Shown in pieces: positions 1 to 5,931 of a stretch of 5,933 bases of DNA. Within the stretch, counting starts at the first letter, position 1, and every line of letters starts with the position of its first letter. Under the pieces are notes generated by a model. That model saw only the letters and a list, made by a program, of their open reading frames with translations, had not been told where the DNA came from and did no database searches. The stretch comes from Lachnospiraceae bacterium (GTDB lineage Bacteria > Bacillota > Clostridia > Lachnospirales > Lachnospiraceae): positions 1 to 5,933 of the forward strand of contig VSNE01000182.1 of NCBI GenBank assembly GCA_009774155.1, in the 5' to 3' direction. A program made the translations under genes and the position numbers.

Positions 1-23
1 GGATTATTATATAGGAGACACCT

Positions 24-641
24 TTACAGTCCTTTATCCTTTTCCAGATTGCAGATCCTTGTGCAGACACTCTCAAGAAGCGACATGCTGTGGCTTACCG
101 CCAGCAGTCCAATCCCCCGGTTCTGCGTCTCCTTTATGAGAAAATTCCAGATCTGGCTCTGGGTAATCAAATCCAGCATCGTGCTGATCTCGTCTGCCAG
201 AATAAATCTCGTTCTTTTTCCCAATGCCCTGGCAATGCAGAATCTCTGCATCTCCCCGCCGGAAATCTCCGCCGGATAACGGTTCAGCCAGTCCTCCTCA
301 ATGCCAAGTCCCCTGACAATACGTTTTTCCACCTCGTCGCCCTCGGCCAGAACCGCCCTCATCCGAAGCCGCGGATTCACCGCCTGCTCCGGATGCTGCC
401 AGATCATCTGTACCGGGCAGTATCCCTTATAAGAGGACAGCGGACGTCCGTCCAGACATACCTCTCCCTCATCCGGTCTCTCATAGCCCGCCAATATTTT
501 ACAGAAGGTAGTCTTGCCGAACCCGCTGGGCGCAACGATGCCTACTCTCTCATGACTCTTTGCCTGAAGGCTGAAGTGGTCTAAAATCTGTCTTGTATCC
601 TTCCCGTAACGAAAGGAAATATTTTTCGCTTCCAGTATCAT
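24..641 (-). CDS. ABC importer ATPase, second subunit (NikE/DppF position), short form
   Basis: Cytoplasmic ATP-binding subunit that would pair with the ATPase encoded just upstream to drive the importer. The 205-residue protein has the ABC core in order: Walker A APSGFGKT (37-44), Q-loop WQHP (Q82), signature ISGGE (126-130), Walker B RFILADE (145-151, catalytic Glu151), D-loop TMLD (154-157) and switch His184 in AVSHS. Two oddities are visible: the first Gly of Walker A is Ala, and the chain ends about 20 residues after the H-loop, so it lacks the C-terminal oligopeptide-transporter extension that family members of roughly 250-330 residues often carry. The catalytic residues are intact, so it is probably active. 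The start is ATG with AGGAG (652-648) overlapping the upstream TAG stop; the gap is 9 nt, implying translational coupling. It is the last gene visible; 23 nt follow with no terminator, so the operon may continue beyond the window. Membership of the ABC family is certain; the substrate is not. Confidence 0.93.
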   Translation of the reverse strand: MILEAKNISFRYGKDTRQILDHFSLQAKSHERVGIVAPSGFGKTTFCKILAGYERPDEGEVCLDGRPLSSYKGYCPVQMIWQHPEQAVNPRLRMRAVLAEGDEVEKRIVRGLGIEEDWLNRYPAEISGGEMQRFCIARALGKRTRFILADEISTMLDLITQSQIWNFLIKETQNRGIGLLAVSHSMSLLESVCTRICNLEKDKGL

Positions 642-650
642 AAGCTTCTC

Positions 651-1592
651 CTAAACCGCGTGCAGGCACCGGACTCTTCCTCCCCTTAGATCCCGATAGG
701 GAATCTCTCCCCGGCATTCCGGCGAACAGCGCCCGCAGCGGGGGCCGAAGGAACAGCCCTCCGGCAGATCCTTTACATAAGGCTGGGTTCCCTGAATAAA
801 CTGAAAACCATTCTGCGGCAATGCCCGCCAGAGCGCGCGGGAATAAGGATGACGAAGAGTCTCTTCGGACCGAAAATCTGCCGCATCCGCGTCCTCCACA
901 GTTGTCCCGGCATAAAATACCGCTACCCGGTCAGCCACCTCCAATGCCTGCTCCAGATCATGGGTAATCAAAAGCACGCCCGCGCCTTTGTCCGCCAGCT
1001 CCCGGAAATGGCCCATCACCCTGCGCACCATATCCATATGAAGTCCCGGAGTCGGCTCGTCTGCTATGACAAGTCTTGGATTCCCCATCAGCGCTGTCGA
1101 TACCAGAATCCGCCGGTTCATACCTCCGGACAGTTCAAACGGATACAGGCTCTGCACCTCTTCCTTCAACTCATATCCCCGGAAAATCCTGTTAAGCTTC
1201 TCTACGGAGGCTTTGTCTTTTTTTCCTCTGCGAATCTGCGGCCCGATCTTCATCAGCGGATCAAGGAACGCCACGCTCTGAGGCACCAGCACAATCTCGT
1301 TTCCCCGGAGCGCTTTCTTCCTCTCCTCCGTCAAAGGCTCCCCGTCATACAGAATCGTGCCGCCCAGCGCCGCATTATAGGGAAGAATACCCAGGATTCC
1401 ATGGGCAAGCAGACTTTTTCCTGAACCGCTGGAGCCTGCCACCGCCACTATCTCTCCCTCATGAATCGTTACGCTCAGATCCCGGATAACAGGAAGTCCT
1501 GTCTTTTTAAATCCTTTTTCATATTGCTCAAAGGACACCGTGAAATTTCGGATATCCAGTATTACCTTTTTCTCTTTCCTGCTTTCTTCCAT
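651..1592 (-). CDS. ABC importer ATPase with oligopeptide/dipeptide C-terminal domain (NikD/DppD position)
   Basis: First cytoplasmic ATPase of the importer, 313 residues, a normal length for the DppD/OppD/NikD group. Visible motifs: Walker A GSSGSGKS (53-60), Q-loop Q105, signature LSGGM (154-158), Walker B RLVIADE (173-179), D-loop PGLH (182-185), switch His211 in LITHD. After the nucleotide-binding domain comes the family C-terminal extension, beginning HPYSRAL (248-254) and ending in a cysteine cluster: Cys280, 286, 289, 293 and 309. Four of these (280, 286, 293, 309) fit the usual CxFxPRC...C...CH pattern, which in related dipeptide-transporter ATPases binds an Fe-S cluster; Cys289 looks additional. 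The start at 1592 is supported by GGGGAGGT (1606-1599) six bases upstream. The gene follows the second permease by 16 nt and precedes the partner ATPase by 9 nt. Peptide, nickel and opine transporters share this architecture, so the substrate stays open. Confidence 0.95.
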   Translation of the reverse strand: MEESRKEKKVILDIRNFTVSFEQYEKGFKKTGLPVIRDLSVTIHEGEIVAVAGSSGSGKSLLAHGILGILPYNAALGGTILYDGEPLTEERKKALRGNEIVLVPQSVAFLDPLMKIGPQIRRGKKDKASVEKLNRIFRGYELKEEVQSLYPFELSGGMNRRILVSTALMGNPRLVIADEPTPGLHMDMVRRVMGHFRELADKGAGVLLITHDLEQALEVADRVAVFYAGTTVEDADAADFRSEETLRHPYSRALWRALPQNGFQFIQGTQPYVKDLPEGCSFGPRCGRCSPECRGEIPYRDLRGGRVRCLHAV

Positions 1593-1608
1593 TTGCCGAC
1601 CTCCCCGT

Positions 1609-2433
1609 CTACCTATGTGCGCTTCCGGGAGCCAGAAGCTTTCTTAAGCTTTCACCCGCCATATCAAAAAGAACAACCGTAAGCACCAGCAGAAGTCCCG
1701 GAAATACCGCAAGCCACCAGCGCCCCATAGCCAGGTGCTTCATGCTCTCTGATAAAATAATGCCGATTGCCGGCTGTTCCGGAGGCAGCCCAAACCCCAG
1801 AAACGTAATACTGGCCTCATGCAGAATCGCATGAGGAAACATCATAATCAGCCCAACCAAAAACTGCGGAAACAAGTGAGGGACCATATGCTTCCACACA
1901 ATCAAAAGCCGCCCCATTCCAAGCTTCTGCGCCGCCTTAATATACGGCGCTTCCTTTAATTGAAGCACTTCGCCCCGGATGACCCTCGCAAGCGCTGTCC
2001 AGTGGGTAAGCGCCACCCCGGTTACCACCCCTTTAAATCCTCTGCCAAGTGCATAGGAAATCAAAATCAGCAGCAGGATATGCGGAATACCCATTACAAG
2101 GTCAATGCACCAGGTAATGAAGGAATCCACAGCCTTCCCCATGGTTGCCGCCAGAGCTCCCAGAATAAAAGCAAGCGCGGAGCTGACTCCTGCTGCCAGA
2201 AGCCCGATTCGGATACTCATGGACAGTCCTGTCAGAGTCCGGACGAGCATATCCCTTCCAAGCCAGTCTGTTCCAAACAGGTACTGTGCGCAGGGCGCCA
2301 GATTCTTTCTGGAGAAATCCGTCTCCAGCGCGCTCCCTGCATAAGCCTGTCCCGCAATCGCAATGGAGACCAGAAACAAAGCCGCCATTCCGAAAGAGAG
2401 AACCGTCAGCATTCTTCCGTTCAGCCGTTTCAT
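1609..2433 (-). CDS. ABC importer permease, NikC/DppC/OppC type
   Basis: Second membrane subunit, 274 residues, expected to form the translocation channel with the upstream permease. Hydrophobic segments lie near residues 10-30, 75-98, 105-130, 135-150, 190-212 and 240-260, consistent with the usual six helices. The family hallmark FGTDWLGRD (53-61) follows the first helix. The ATPase-coupling EAA loop is at about 161-184 (EAPYIKAAQKLGMG, then WKHMVPHL). The short FLGFGLPP motif (211-218) is also typical of this group. The ATG lies in a 4-nt ATGA overlap with the stop of the preceding permease and has a strong GGGAGGAG site (2448-2441), so the two permeases are almost certainly translationally coupled. 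Length and motif set are complete, with no sign of decay. Sequence alone does not separate a nickel from a peptide transporter here. Confidence 0.95.
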   Translation of the reverse strand: MKRLNGRMLTVLSFGMAALFLVSIAIAGQAYAGSALETDFSRKNLAPCAQYLFGTDWLGRDMLVRTLTGLSMSIRIGLLAAGVSSALAFILGALAATMGKAVDSFITWCIDLVMGIPHILLLILISYALGRGFKGVVTGVALTHWTALARVIRGEVLQLKEAPYIKAAQKLGMGRLLIVWKHMVPHLFPQFLVGLIMMFPHAILHEASITFLGFGLPPEQPAIGIILSESMKHLAMGRWWLAVFPGLLLVLTVVLFDMAGESLRKLLAPGSAHR

Positions 2434-3422
2434 GCTCTTGCTCCTCCCTTACGGATTCTCGGGTCAATGATGCCGTAAAGAATATTGGCAATTAAATTCC
2501 CTCCGAATACAAATGCAGCGCTGATTACCGTAATCCCAAGAAGAAGCGGCACATCGCTCCCAAGACCTGCAGTCACAGCCGCCTGCCCCAGCCCCGGATA
2601 GGAAAATACCTGCTCCACCAGCACAGAGCCTCCGAATATTTCACTGACAGAGGCAAACTGAAGCGTAAGCGCAGGAAGAAGCACATTACGGAGGGCATGA
2701 TTTTTCACAATGCTCCGGGAGCTCTCGCCTCTTGCCTTTGCAAAAAGCACATAATCGCTCTCCATAATATCGATCATTTTCTCCCTGGTATGAAGCGTAA
2801 TATTGGATATTCCGGTAATGCTGAGCGTAACCGCAGGAAGAACCGCATGGCAAATCCGATCCGAAACCGTAACCTCACCGGCCTCCAGGCCGATTGGCAC
2901 GCTTAAACCAATGGGCAATATTTTAAGCCGAACCGCAAATATCATCAGGAGCATCAGAGCCAGCCAGAAGGCAGGCGTACTGGCAATCAGAAGCGAATAT
3001 CCTTTAATCAGCTTATCCAGCCAGCTCCCTTTCTTCAATCCCGACAGGACCCCAAGCACAAAGCCTGCAGCTCCCGAAAGCAGCCAGGCAATCGTCATCA
3101 GCCACAGGGAATTGGCAAGCTTTATGTGAATCACCTTTGACACCGGCTGCCGGTACAAAAGGGACACGCCCATATCCCCGCGGAAAAAGTCAGATGCCCA
3201 CCTAAAAAATCGTTCCGCCGGGGGAACGCCCACTCCCCAGTATGCCTGAAGCTTTTCAATCTGCTCCTGGCTCATGGAGCCGAGAGCCGCCTGTCCCACA
3301 TTTGCCTGCAGCGGATCAATCGGAGAAACCGACACCAGGACAAACGCGGCGGCGCTTACAAAAAACAATAAAAGAAACATCCTTATTACATTTTTGCCAA
3401 TCAACAGCAGGTGGTCTTTCAT
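2430..3422 (-). CDS. ABC importer permease, NikB/DppB/OppB type
   Basis: First membrane subunit, 330 residues from the chosen start. It shows the arrangement of this family: an N-terminal helix (about 10-32), an extracytoplasmic segment with GDMGVSLLYRQPV (82-94), then a core of further helices. The EAA coupling loop is at about 222-245 (ESDYVLFAKARG followed by NHALRNVLLP), and the hallmark FSYPGLG is at 273-279. The reading frame extends seven codons upstream to a GTG at 3443, but that GTG has no ribosome binding site. An AGGAGG at 3438-3433 lies ten bases before the ATG at 3422, so I chose the ATG. The gene sits 78 nt after the binding-protein gene and overlaps the next permease by 4 nt. 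It is full length for the family. Together with the neighbouring permease it would make the heterodimeric channel; substrate class is undetermined. Confidence 0.94.
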   Translation of the reverse strand: MKDHLLLIGKNVIRMFLLLFFVSAAAFVLVSVSPIDPLQANVGQAALGSMSQEQIEKLQAYWGVGVPPAERFFRWASDFFRGDMGVSLLYRQPVSKVIHIKLANSLWLMTIAWLLSGAAGFVLGVLSGLKKGSWLDKLIKGYSLLIASTPAFWLALMLLMIFAVRLKILPIGLSVPIGLEAGEVTVSDRICHAVLPAVTLSITGISNITLHTREKMIDIMESDYVLFAKARGESSRSIVKNHALRNVLLPALTLQFASVSEIFGGSVLVEQVFSYPGLGQAAVTAGLGSDVPLLLGITVISAAFVFGGNLIANILYGIIDPRIRKGGARA

Positions 3423-3432
3423 GCCGTCATTT

Positions 3433-3438
3433 CCTCCT
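3433..3438 (-). promoter_or_regulatory. Ribosome binding site deciding the first permease start
   Basis: AGGAGG on the minus strand, ten bases upstream of the ATG at 3422-3420. It lies inside the seven-codon extension that begins at GTG 3443, so that longer form would need initiation upstream of the only good Shine-Dalgarno sequence. This favours the 330-residue protein. Confidence 0.75.
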
Positions 3439-3442
3439 GTCA

Positions 3443-3492
3443 CAGGCAGACGGACCTATCATTCATGGCCCTCCCCGTATATTTTCTGCCTG
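3443..3492 (-). other. Intercistronic hairpin between binding-protein and permease genes
   Basis: In the 78-nt gap, CAGGCAGA (3492-3485) is perfectly complementary to TCTGCCTG (3450-3443). Inside it, GGGCC (3471-3467) can pair with GGTCC (3456-3452) with one G-U pair, leaving a 10-nt loop and a 13/1 asymmetric internal loop. No U-tract follows; the next bases are TGACAGGAGG, the permease ribosome binding site. It is therefore not a classic terminator. A structure here could protect the 3' end of the binding-protein message and lower expression of the membrane genes, as known for other binding-protein operons. The pairing is directly visible; the function is inferred. Confidence 0.5.
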
Positions 3493-3500
3493 AAGCCGTT

Positions 3501-5153
3501 CTATTCCCAGCTCCACTGGTCTACATTATTTACGATCGACCACCCATGTCCGTGCGGATGAAGCTTCTGATCCGCAACCTTCAGGTTCACTCTGGACCAG
3601 TATAAATGATCAATATTTACCAGCCAGATCCACGGAATATCCCCTTCCTGGGTAATACCGGTCGTTCCGTCCCACTGCGCCTTCTGCCACAGATCGCAGG
3701 ATTCCTCCAGGGACGTGGCGGCCAGCGCATCGTCCATATACTGATCGACTGCGGCGTTGGCATATGGAGAATACTCCGCCGACTCTCCGGCCGTATGATA
3801 GATATTGTACAGCTCCATCGGAGTATGCGCCCCCCATCCCCACATCAGCGGCTCAGCCTGCGCCCTTGTATAAGCGGTATCCCAGCCTACGCCTTCTATC
3901 GTCACATCAATTCCCAGCTCCCTTAACTGGTTTTTTGTATCCGCCGCCAGCGCCTGACGCACAGAATCGCTTGCCGGATACAGAAGATTCAGCTCTGCCC
4001 GGATGCCGTCCTTCTCCCGGATGCCGTCTGCCCCGGCGAGCCAGCCGGCCTCGTCCAGCAGCGCTGCCGCGCCTTCCGGATCATACTTCACCTGCGCCTT
4101 CTCATTGTACCATGGCATTTTATCACAGACACTGTAAGCCGGCGTTCCGTAGCCGTTCAGTACATTGGCAATCATTTCCTCCCGGTCAAGGCCGGTATTA
4201 ATCGCCCTTCTGACCCGTACATCACTGGTAAAATCATTCCCCGCCGCATTGCCGTCCTCATCCAAAGACGCCGGGGCTGCAGGCAGGTTAAAGCCTCTGT
4301 TATCCACCGTCTCAAAGGCCAGAAGCTCATAGCCTTCTATCTTCTGATCCGAGTAGGAGGCAGCCGTATAGGCAAGATCCACCTGCCCCGCCAGCGCTGC
4401 CGCAAACGCCGCGTCCTCGTCCATAAATACAACGGTTACTTTTTTCATCTTCGGAGTTTCTCCGTAATAATCCGGATTTGCTTCAAAAATAATCTGCTGG
4501 CCCTTATCCCACTGCTTCATAATATAACGCCCGGAGCCAATGGGATTCTCTCCGTAGTCCGGTCCATACGCATGCTCCGGCACTATGCCGACAATTGCCA
4601 TGGTATAAGGCCAGATAGAATACGGCCTCTCCATCCGGAACTCTATCGTGCCGGCATCCACTGCCGCCGCTTCCTTCAGCATCGTAAAATCATTTACGGA
4701 GCTGTTCTCCTTTACCGTATTGTAGGTAAACGCCACATCCTCTGCAGTCAGCAGTTCTCCGTCAGTGAATCGGACATCGTCGCGGATAGTAACCGTCCAT
4801 GTCATCCCGTCCCCGCTGACCCGGACATCGGTTGCCAGATCATAGTCAATATTCAGATCCGCCGTAGTAACGGTCAGCGTACTCTGAATCAGCGGCTCAT
4901 GCACATGCTCCCCGGCGCCCCAGCCGTATGCCGGGTCAAATCCCGACTCCGGCTCGGAGGTTGTTCCCATAGCCACAATCACGGAATCTTTTGTTCCCGA
5001 AGAGACATCCTTCTTCAGCTCTGTCTTCTCTGCCTCCCTTTGCGCCGCTGCCTCCGGCTCACCGGCCTTTGGCACCGAATTATTTCCGCAGCCGGCCAGC
5101 GCAGATGCAATCATAAGGGCCGTAAAGACCAGCCCGGACAGTCTTTTTCTCAT
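3501..5153 (-). CDS. Lipoprotein solute-binding protein of a peptide/nickel-type ABC importer (SBP family 5)
   Basis: Surface-anchored receptor that would capture the substrate and deliver it to the two permeases. The 550-residue protein, usual for family 5, starts with a lipoprotein signal: MRKR, a hydrophobic core (7-18) and lipobox LAGC with Cys22. A low-complexity Ala/Glu/Lys linker (about 24-55) follows. The mature domain carries family hallmarks: FDPAYGWG (72-79), DGELLTAEDVAFTYN (131-145), NPIGSGRY (203-210), and RRAINTGLDREEM (315-327). The C-terminal part has WGWGAHTPMELYNIYHT (438-454) and a tail LHPHGHGW (531-538), rich in His and Trp. By analogy with NikA- and metallophore-binding homologues, these residues could contact a metal complex, but this is inference; peptide binding is not excluded. 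The ATG start has AAGGGAGA (5166-5159) upstream. It is the first gene of the operon, behind a TATAAT promoter and a candidate operator. No truncation or frameshift is visible. Confidence 0.94.
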   Translation of the reverse strand: MRKRLSGLVFTALMIASALAGCGNNSVPKAGEPEAAAQREAEKTELKKDVSSGTKDSVIVAMGTTSEPESGFDPAYGWGAGEHVHEPLIQSTLTVTTADLNIDYDLATDVRVSGDGMTWTVTIRDDVRFTDGELLTAEDVAFTYNTVKENSSVNDFTMLKEAAAVDAGTIEFRMERPYSIWPYTMAIVGIVPEHAYGPDYGENPIGSGRYIMKQWDKGQQIIFEANPDYYGETPKMKKVTVVFMDEDAAFAAALAGQVDLAYTAASYSDQKIEGYELLAFETVDNRGFNLPAAPASLDEDGNAAGNDFTSDVRVRRAINTGLDREEMIANVLNGYGTPAYSVCDKMPWYNEKAQVKYDPEGAAALLDEAGWLAGADGIREKDGIRAELNLLYPASDSVRQALAADTKNQLRELGIDVTIEGVGWDTAYTRAQAEPLMWGWGAHTPMELYNIYHTAGESAEYSPYANAAVDQYMDDALAATSLEESCDLWQKAQWDGTTGITQEGDIPWIWLVNIDHLYWSRVNLKVADQKLHPHGHGWSIVNNVDQWSWE

Positions 5154-5184
5154 AGGTATCTCCCTTCCTGCTCTGTTTTCTATG

Positions 5185-5214
5185 ATTATATCTGATACCG
5201 GACTGCTCCCACAA
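5185..5214 (-). promoter_or_regulatory. Probable sigma-70/SigA-type promoter of the ABC importer operon
   Basis: A perfect TATAAT -10 box lies at 5190-5185 on the minus strand. The best -35 candidate is TTGTGG (5214-5209) with an 18-bp spacer, matching only the TTG of the consensus. Transcription would start near 5178, giving a leader of about 25 nt before the binding-protein ATG, too short for a riboswitch. A strong -10 with a weak -35 is compatible with a promoter tuned by a regulator, for which repeats lie just upstream and within the spacer. Confidence 0.65.
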
Positions 5215-5234
5215 CCCGCTTGGGGGGATACTGG

Positions 5235-5269
5235 CCATACCGGTTTTTGATTGCTCCATACCTGTATGG
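5235..5269. promoter_or_regulatory. Candidate operator: inverted and direct repeats of GTATGG/CCATAC
   Basis: On the plus strand, CCATACCTGTATGG (5256-5269) is a perfect 6-bp inverted repeat around two bases. A third half-site CCATAC (5235-5240) lies 21 bp away in direct orientation, two helical turns, so one protein face could contact both. The cluster sits about 45-80 bp upstream of the -10 box and downstream of the fumarase terminator, and belongs to no gene. The half-site resembles that of the nickel repressor NikR (GTATGA/TCATAC), but the order and spacing differ from that operator. The repeat is seen directly; the binding protein is unknown. Confidence 0.45.
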
Positions 5270-5279
5270 AATGCCATAT

Positions 5280-5314
5280 AAAAACTGCCCGATTTTTTGG
5301 ATCAATCGGGCAGT
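5280..5314 (-). terminator. Intrinsic terminator of the hydro-lyase gene
   Basis: A perfect 11-bp stem is formed by ACTGCCCGATT and AATCGGGCAGT (5284-5294 with 5304-5314) around a 9-base loop. Read on the minus strand it runs into TTTTT (5284-5280), then TATATGG. It starts 15 nt after the hydro-lyase TGA stop. No T-tract follows on the other strand, so termination is one-directional. It separates the hydro-lyase transcript from the importer operon. Confidence 0.92.
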
Positions 5315-5329
5315 CTGTGTGATACTATT

Positions 5330-5914
5330 TCATTCCGGCAGGCCGGACGCTCTAATGTCTTTACGGGCATTCAGATAAGAAGCCCTCCCTTCCTCATACA
5401 GATTCCTGCCGCTGCTGTCAATAATGACAACCAGCGGCATATCCTCCACATACAGTCTTCTCAGCGCCTCGGCGCCAAGATCCTCGTATGCAATCAGCTC
5501 CGCCTTTTTTATGCATTTGGCCAGGAGCGCTCCCGCTCCGCCGACGGCCCCAAAGTAAACACCCTTATATTTTTTCATAGCCTCCACAACCTCCGGCATA
5601 CGGGCTCCTTTGCCGATCATGCCTCTGGCTCCCACAGACATCATAGTCGGCGCATAGGCATCCATGCGCCCGCTGGTTGTGGGGCCTGCGCTCCCGATCA
5701 CCTGTCCGGGCTTTGCCGGCGTAGGGCCTACATAATAAATAGTTGCATCCTCCGAATCAAAAGGAAGCTTCTCTCCTCTTTCCAGCGCTTCGCACATCCT
5801 TTTATGACCGGCGTCACGGGAGGTATAGATCGTTCCGGTCAGCAAAACGAAATCCCCCGCATGAAGGGTTTCCGCAAGCGTTTCTGTTAAGGGCAGTGTA
5901 ATACGTTTTTCCAT
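5330..5914 (-). CDS. Fe-S hydro-lyase beta subunit (class I fumarate hydratase / tartrate dehydratase C-terminal type)
   Basis: Subunit of the oxygen-sensitive [4Fe-4S] hydratase family that interconverts fumarate and L-malate, or dehydrates tartrate. In this two-subunit form the alpha chain carries the cluster and the beta chain, seen here, supplies part of the active site. The 194-residue protein is a normal length for a stand-alone beta subunit. Conserved blocks: TSRDAGHKRM (31-40), YVGPTPAKPGQVIG (61-74), GPTTSGRMD (77-85), GMIGKG (98-103), YFGAVGGAGALLAKCIKK (120-137) and EDLGAEALRRLYVED (144-158). The Thr/Arg of GPTTSGRMD and the Arg and His of SRDAGHKR are of the type shown to line the active site in class I fumarases. 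The start ATG follows GGAGGTGA (5931-5924). The alpha gene is expected immediately to the right, outside the window. Fumarase is the likelier role; tartrate dehydratase cannot be excluded without the alpha subunit. The gene ends in its own terminator. Confidence 0.92.
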   Translation of the reverse strand: MEKRITLPLTETLAETLHAGDFVLLTGTIYTSRDAGHKRMCEALERGEKLPFDSEDATIYYVGPTPAKPGQVIGSAGPTTSGRMDAYAPTMMSVGARGMIGKGARMPEVVEAMKKYKGVYFGAVGGAGALLAKCIKKAELIAYEDLGAEALRRLYVEDMPLVVIIDSSGRNLYEEGRASYLNARKDIRASGLPE

Positions 5915-5923
5915 AAAGCTAAA

Positions 5924-5931
5924 TCACCTCC
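5924..5931 (-). promoter_or_regulatory. Ribosome binding site of the hydro-lyase beta subunit
   Basis: GGAGGTGA on the minus strand, nine bases upstream of the ATG at 5914-5912, is an essentially full match to the 16S rRNA 3' end and fixes the start of the gene. It implies strong independent initiation even if the gene is co-transcribed with an upstream alpha subunit. Confidence 0.85.

Noticed and set aside
1..34. TATAAT on the minus strand at 11-6 as a promoter for the next gene
   Set aside because: No -35-like sequence is found 16-19 bp upstream, and the gene it might serve is outside the window.
90..584. Plus-strand open frame of 164 codons opposite the second ATPase
   Set aside because: It overlaps the ATPase with all its motifs, and the translation shows no domain. 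The same applies to the plus-strand frames at 849-1424, 1960-2478, 3764-4201 and 5297-5890.
2102..2491. Minus-strand frame of 129 codons across the permease junction
   Set aside because: It is an alternate frame of two real permease genes, with low-complexity composition and no family features.
3998..4028. 13-bp direct repeat CCCGGATGCCGTC with 18-bp period
   Set aside because: It lies inside the binding-protein gene and encodes DGIRE-KDGIR, a segment typical of this protein family, so it is a coding effect.
4572..5195. Plus-strand open frame of 207 codons opposite the binding-protein gene
   Set aside because: It is antisense to a well-supported family-5 binding protein, and its translation (many Arg, His, Cys, no recognisable domain) looks like a shadow frame.
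5235..5269. Canonical NikR operator
   Set aside because: The half-sites are CCATAC-N2-GTATGG plus a direct CCATAC; no GTATGR-N16-YCATAC arrangement exists, so I do not call it a NikR site.
5154..5279. Riboswitch (for example NiCo or T-box) ahead of the importer operon
   Set aside because: The TATAAT promoter leaves a leader of only about 25 nt, and the terminator present lies upstream of that promoter and belongs to the fumarase gene.
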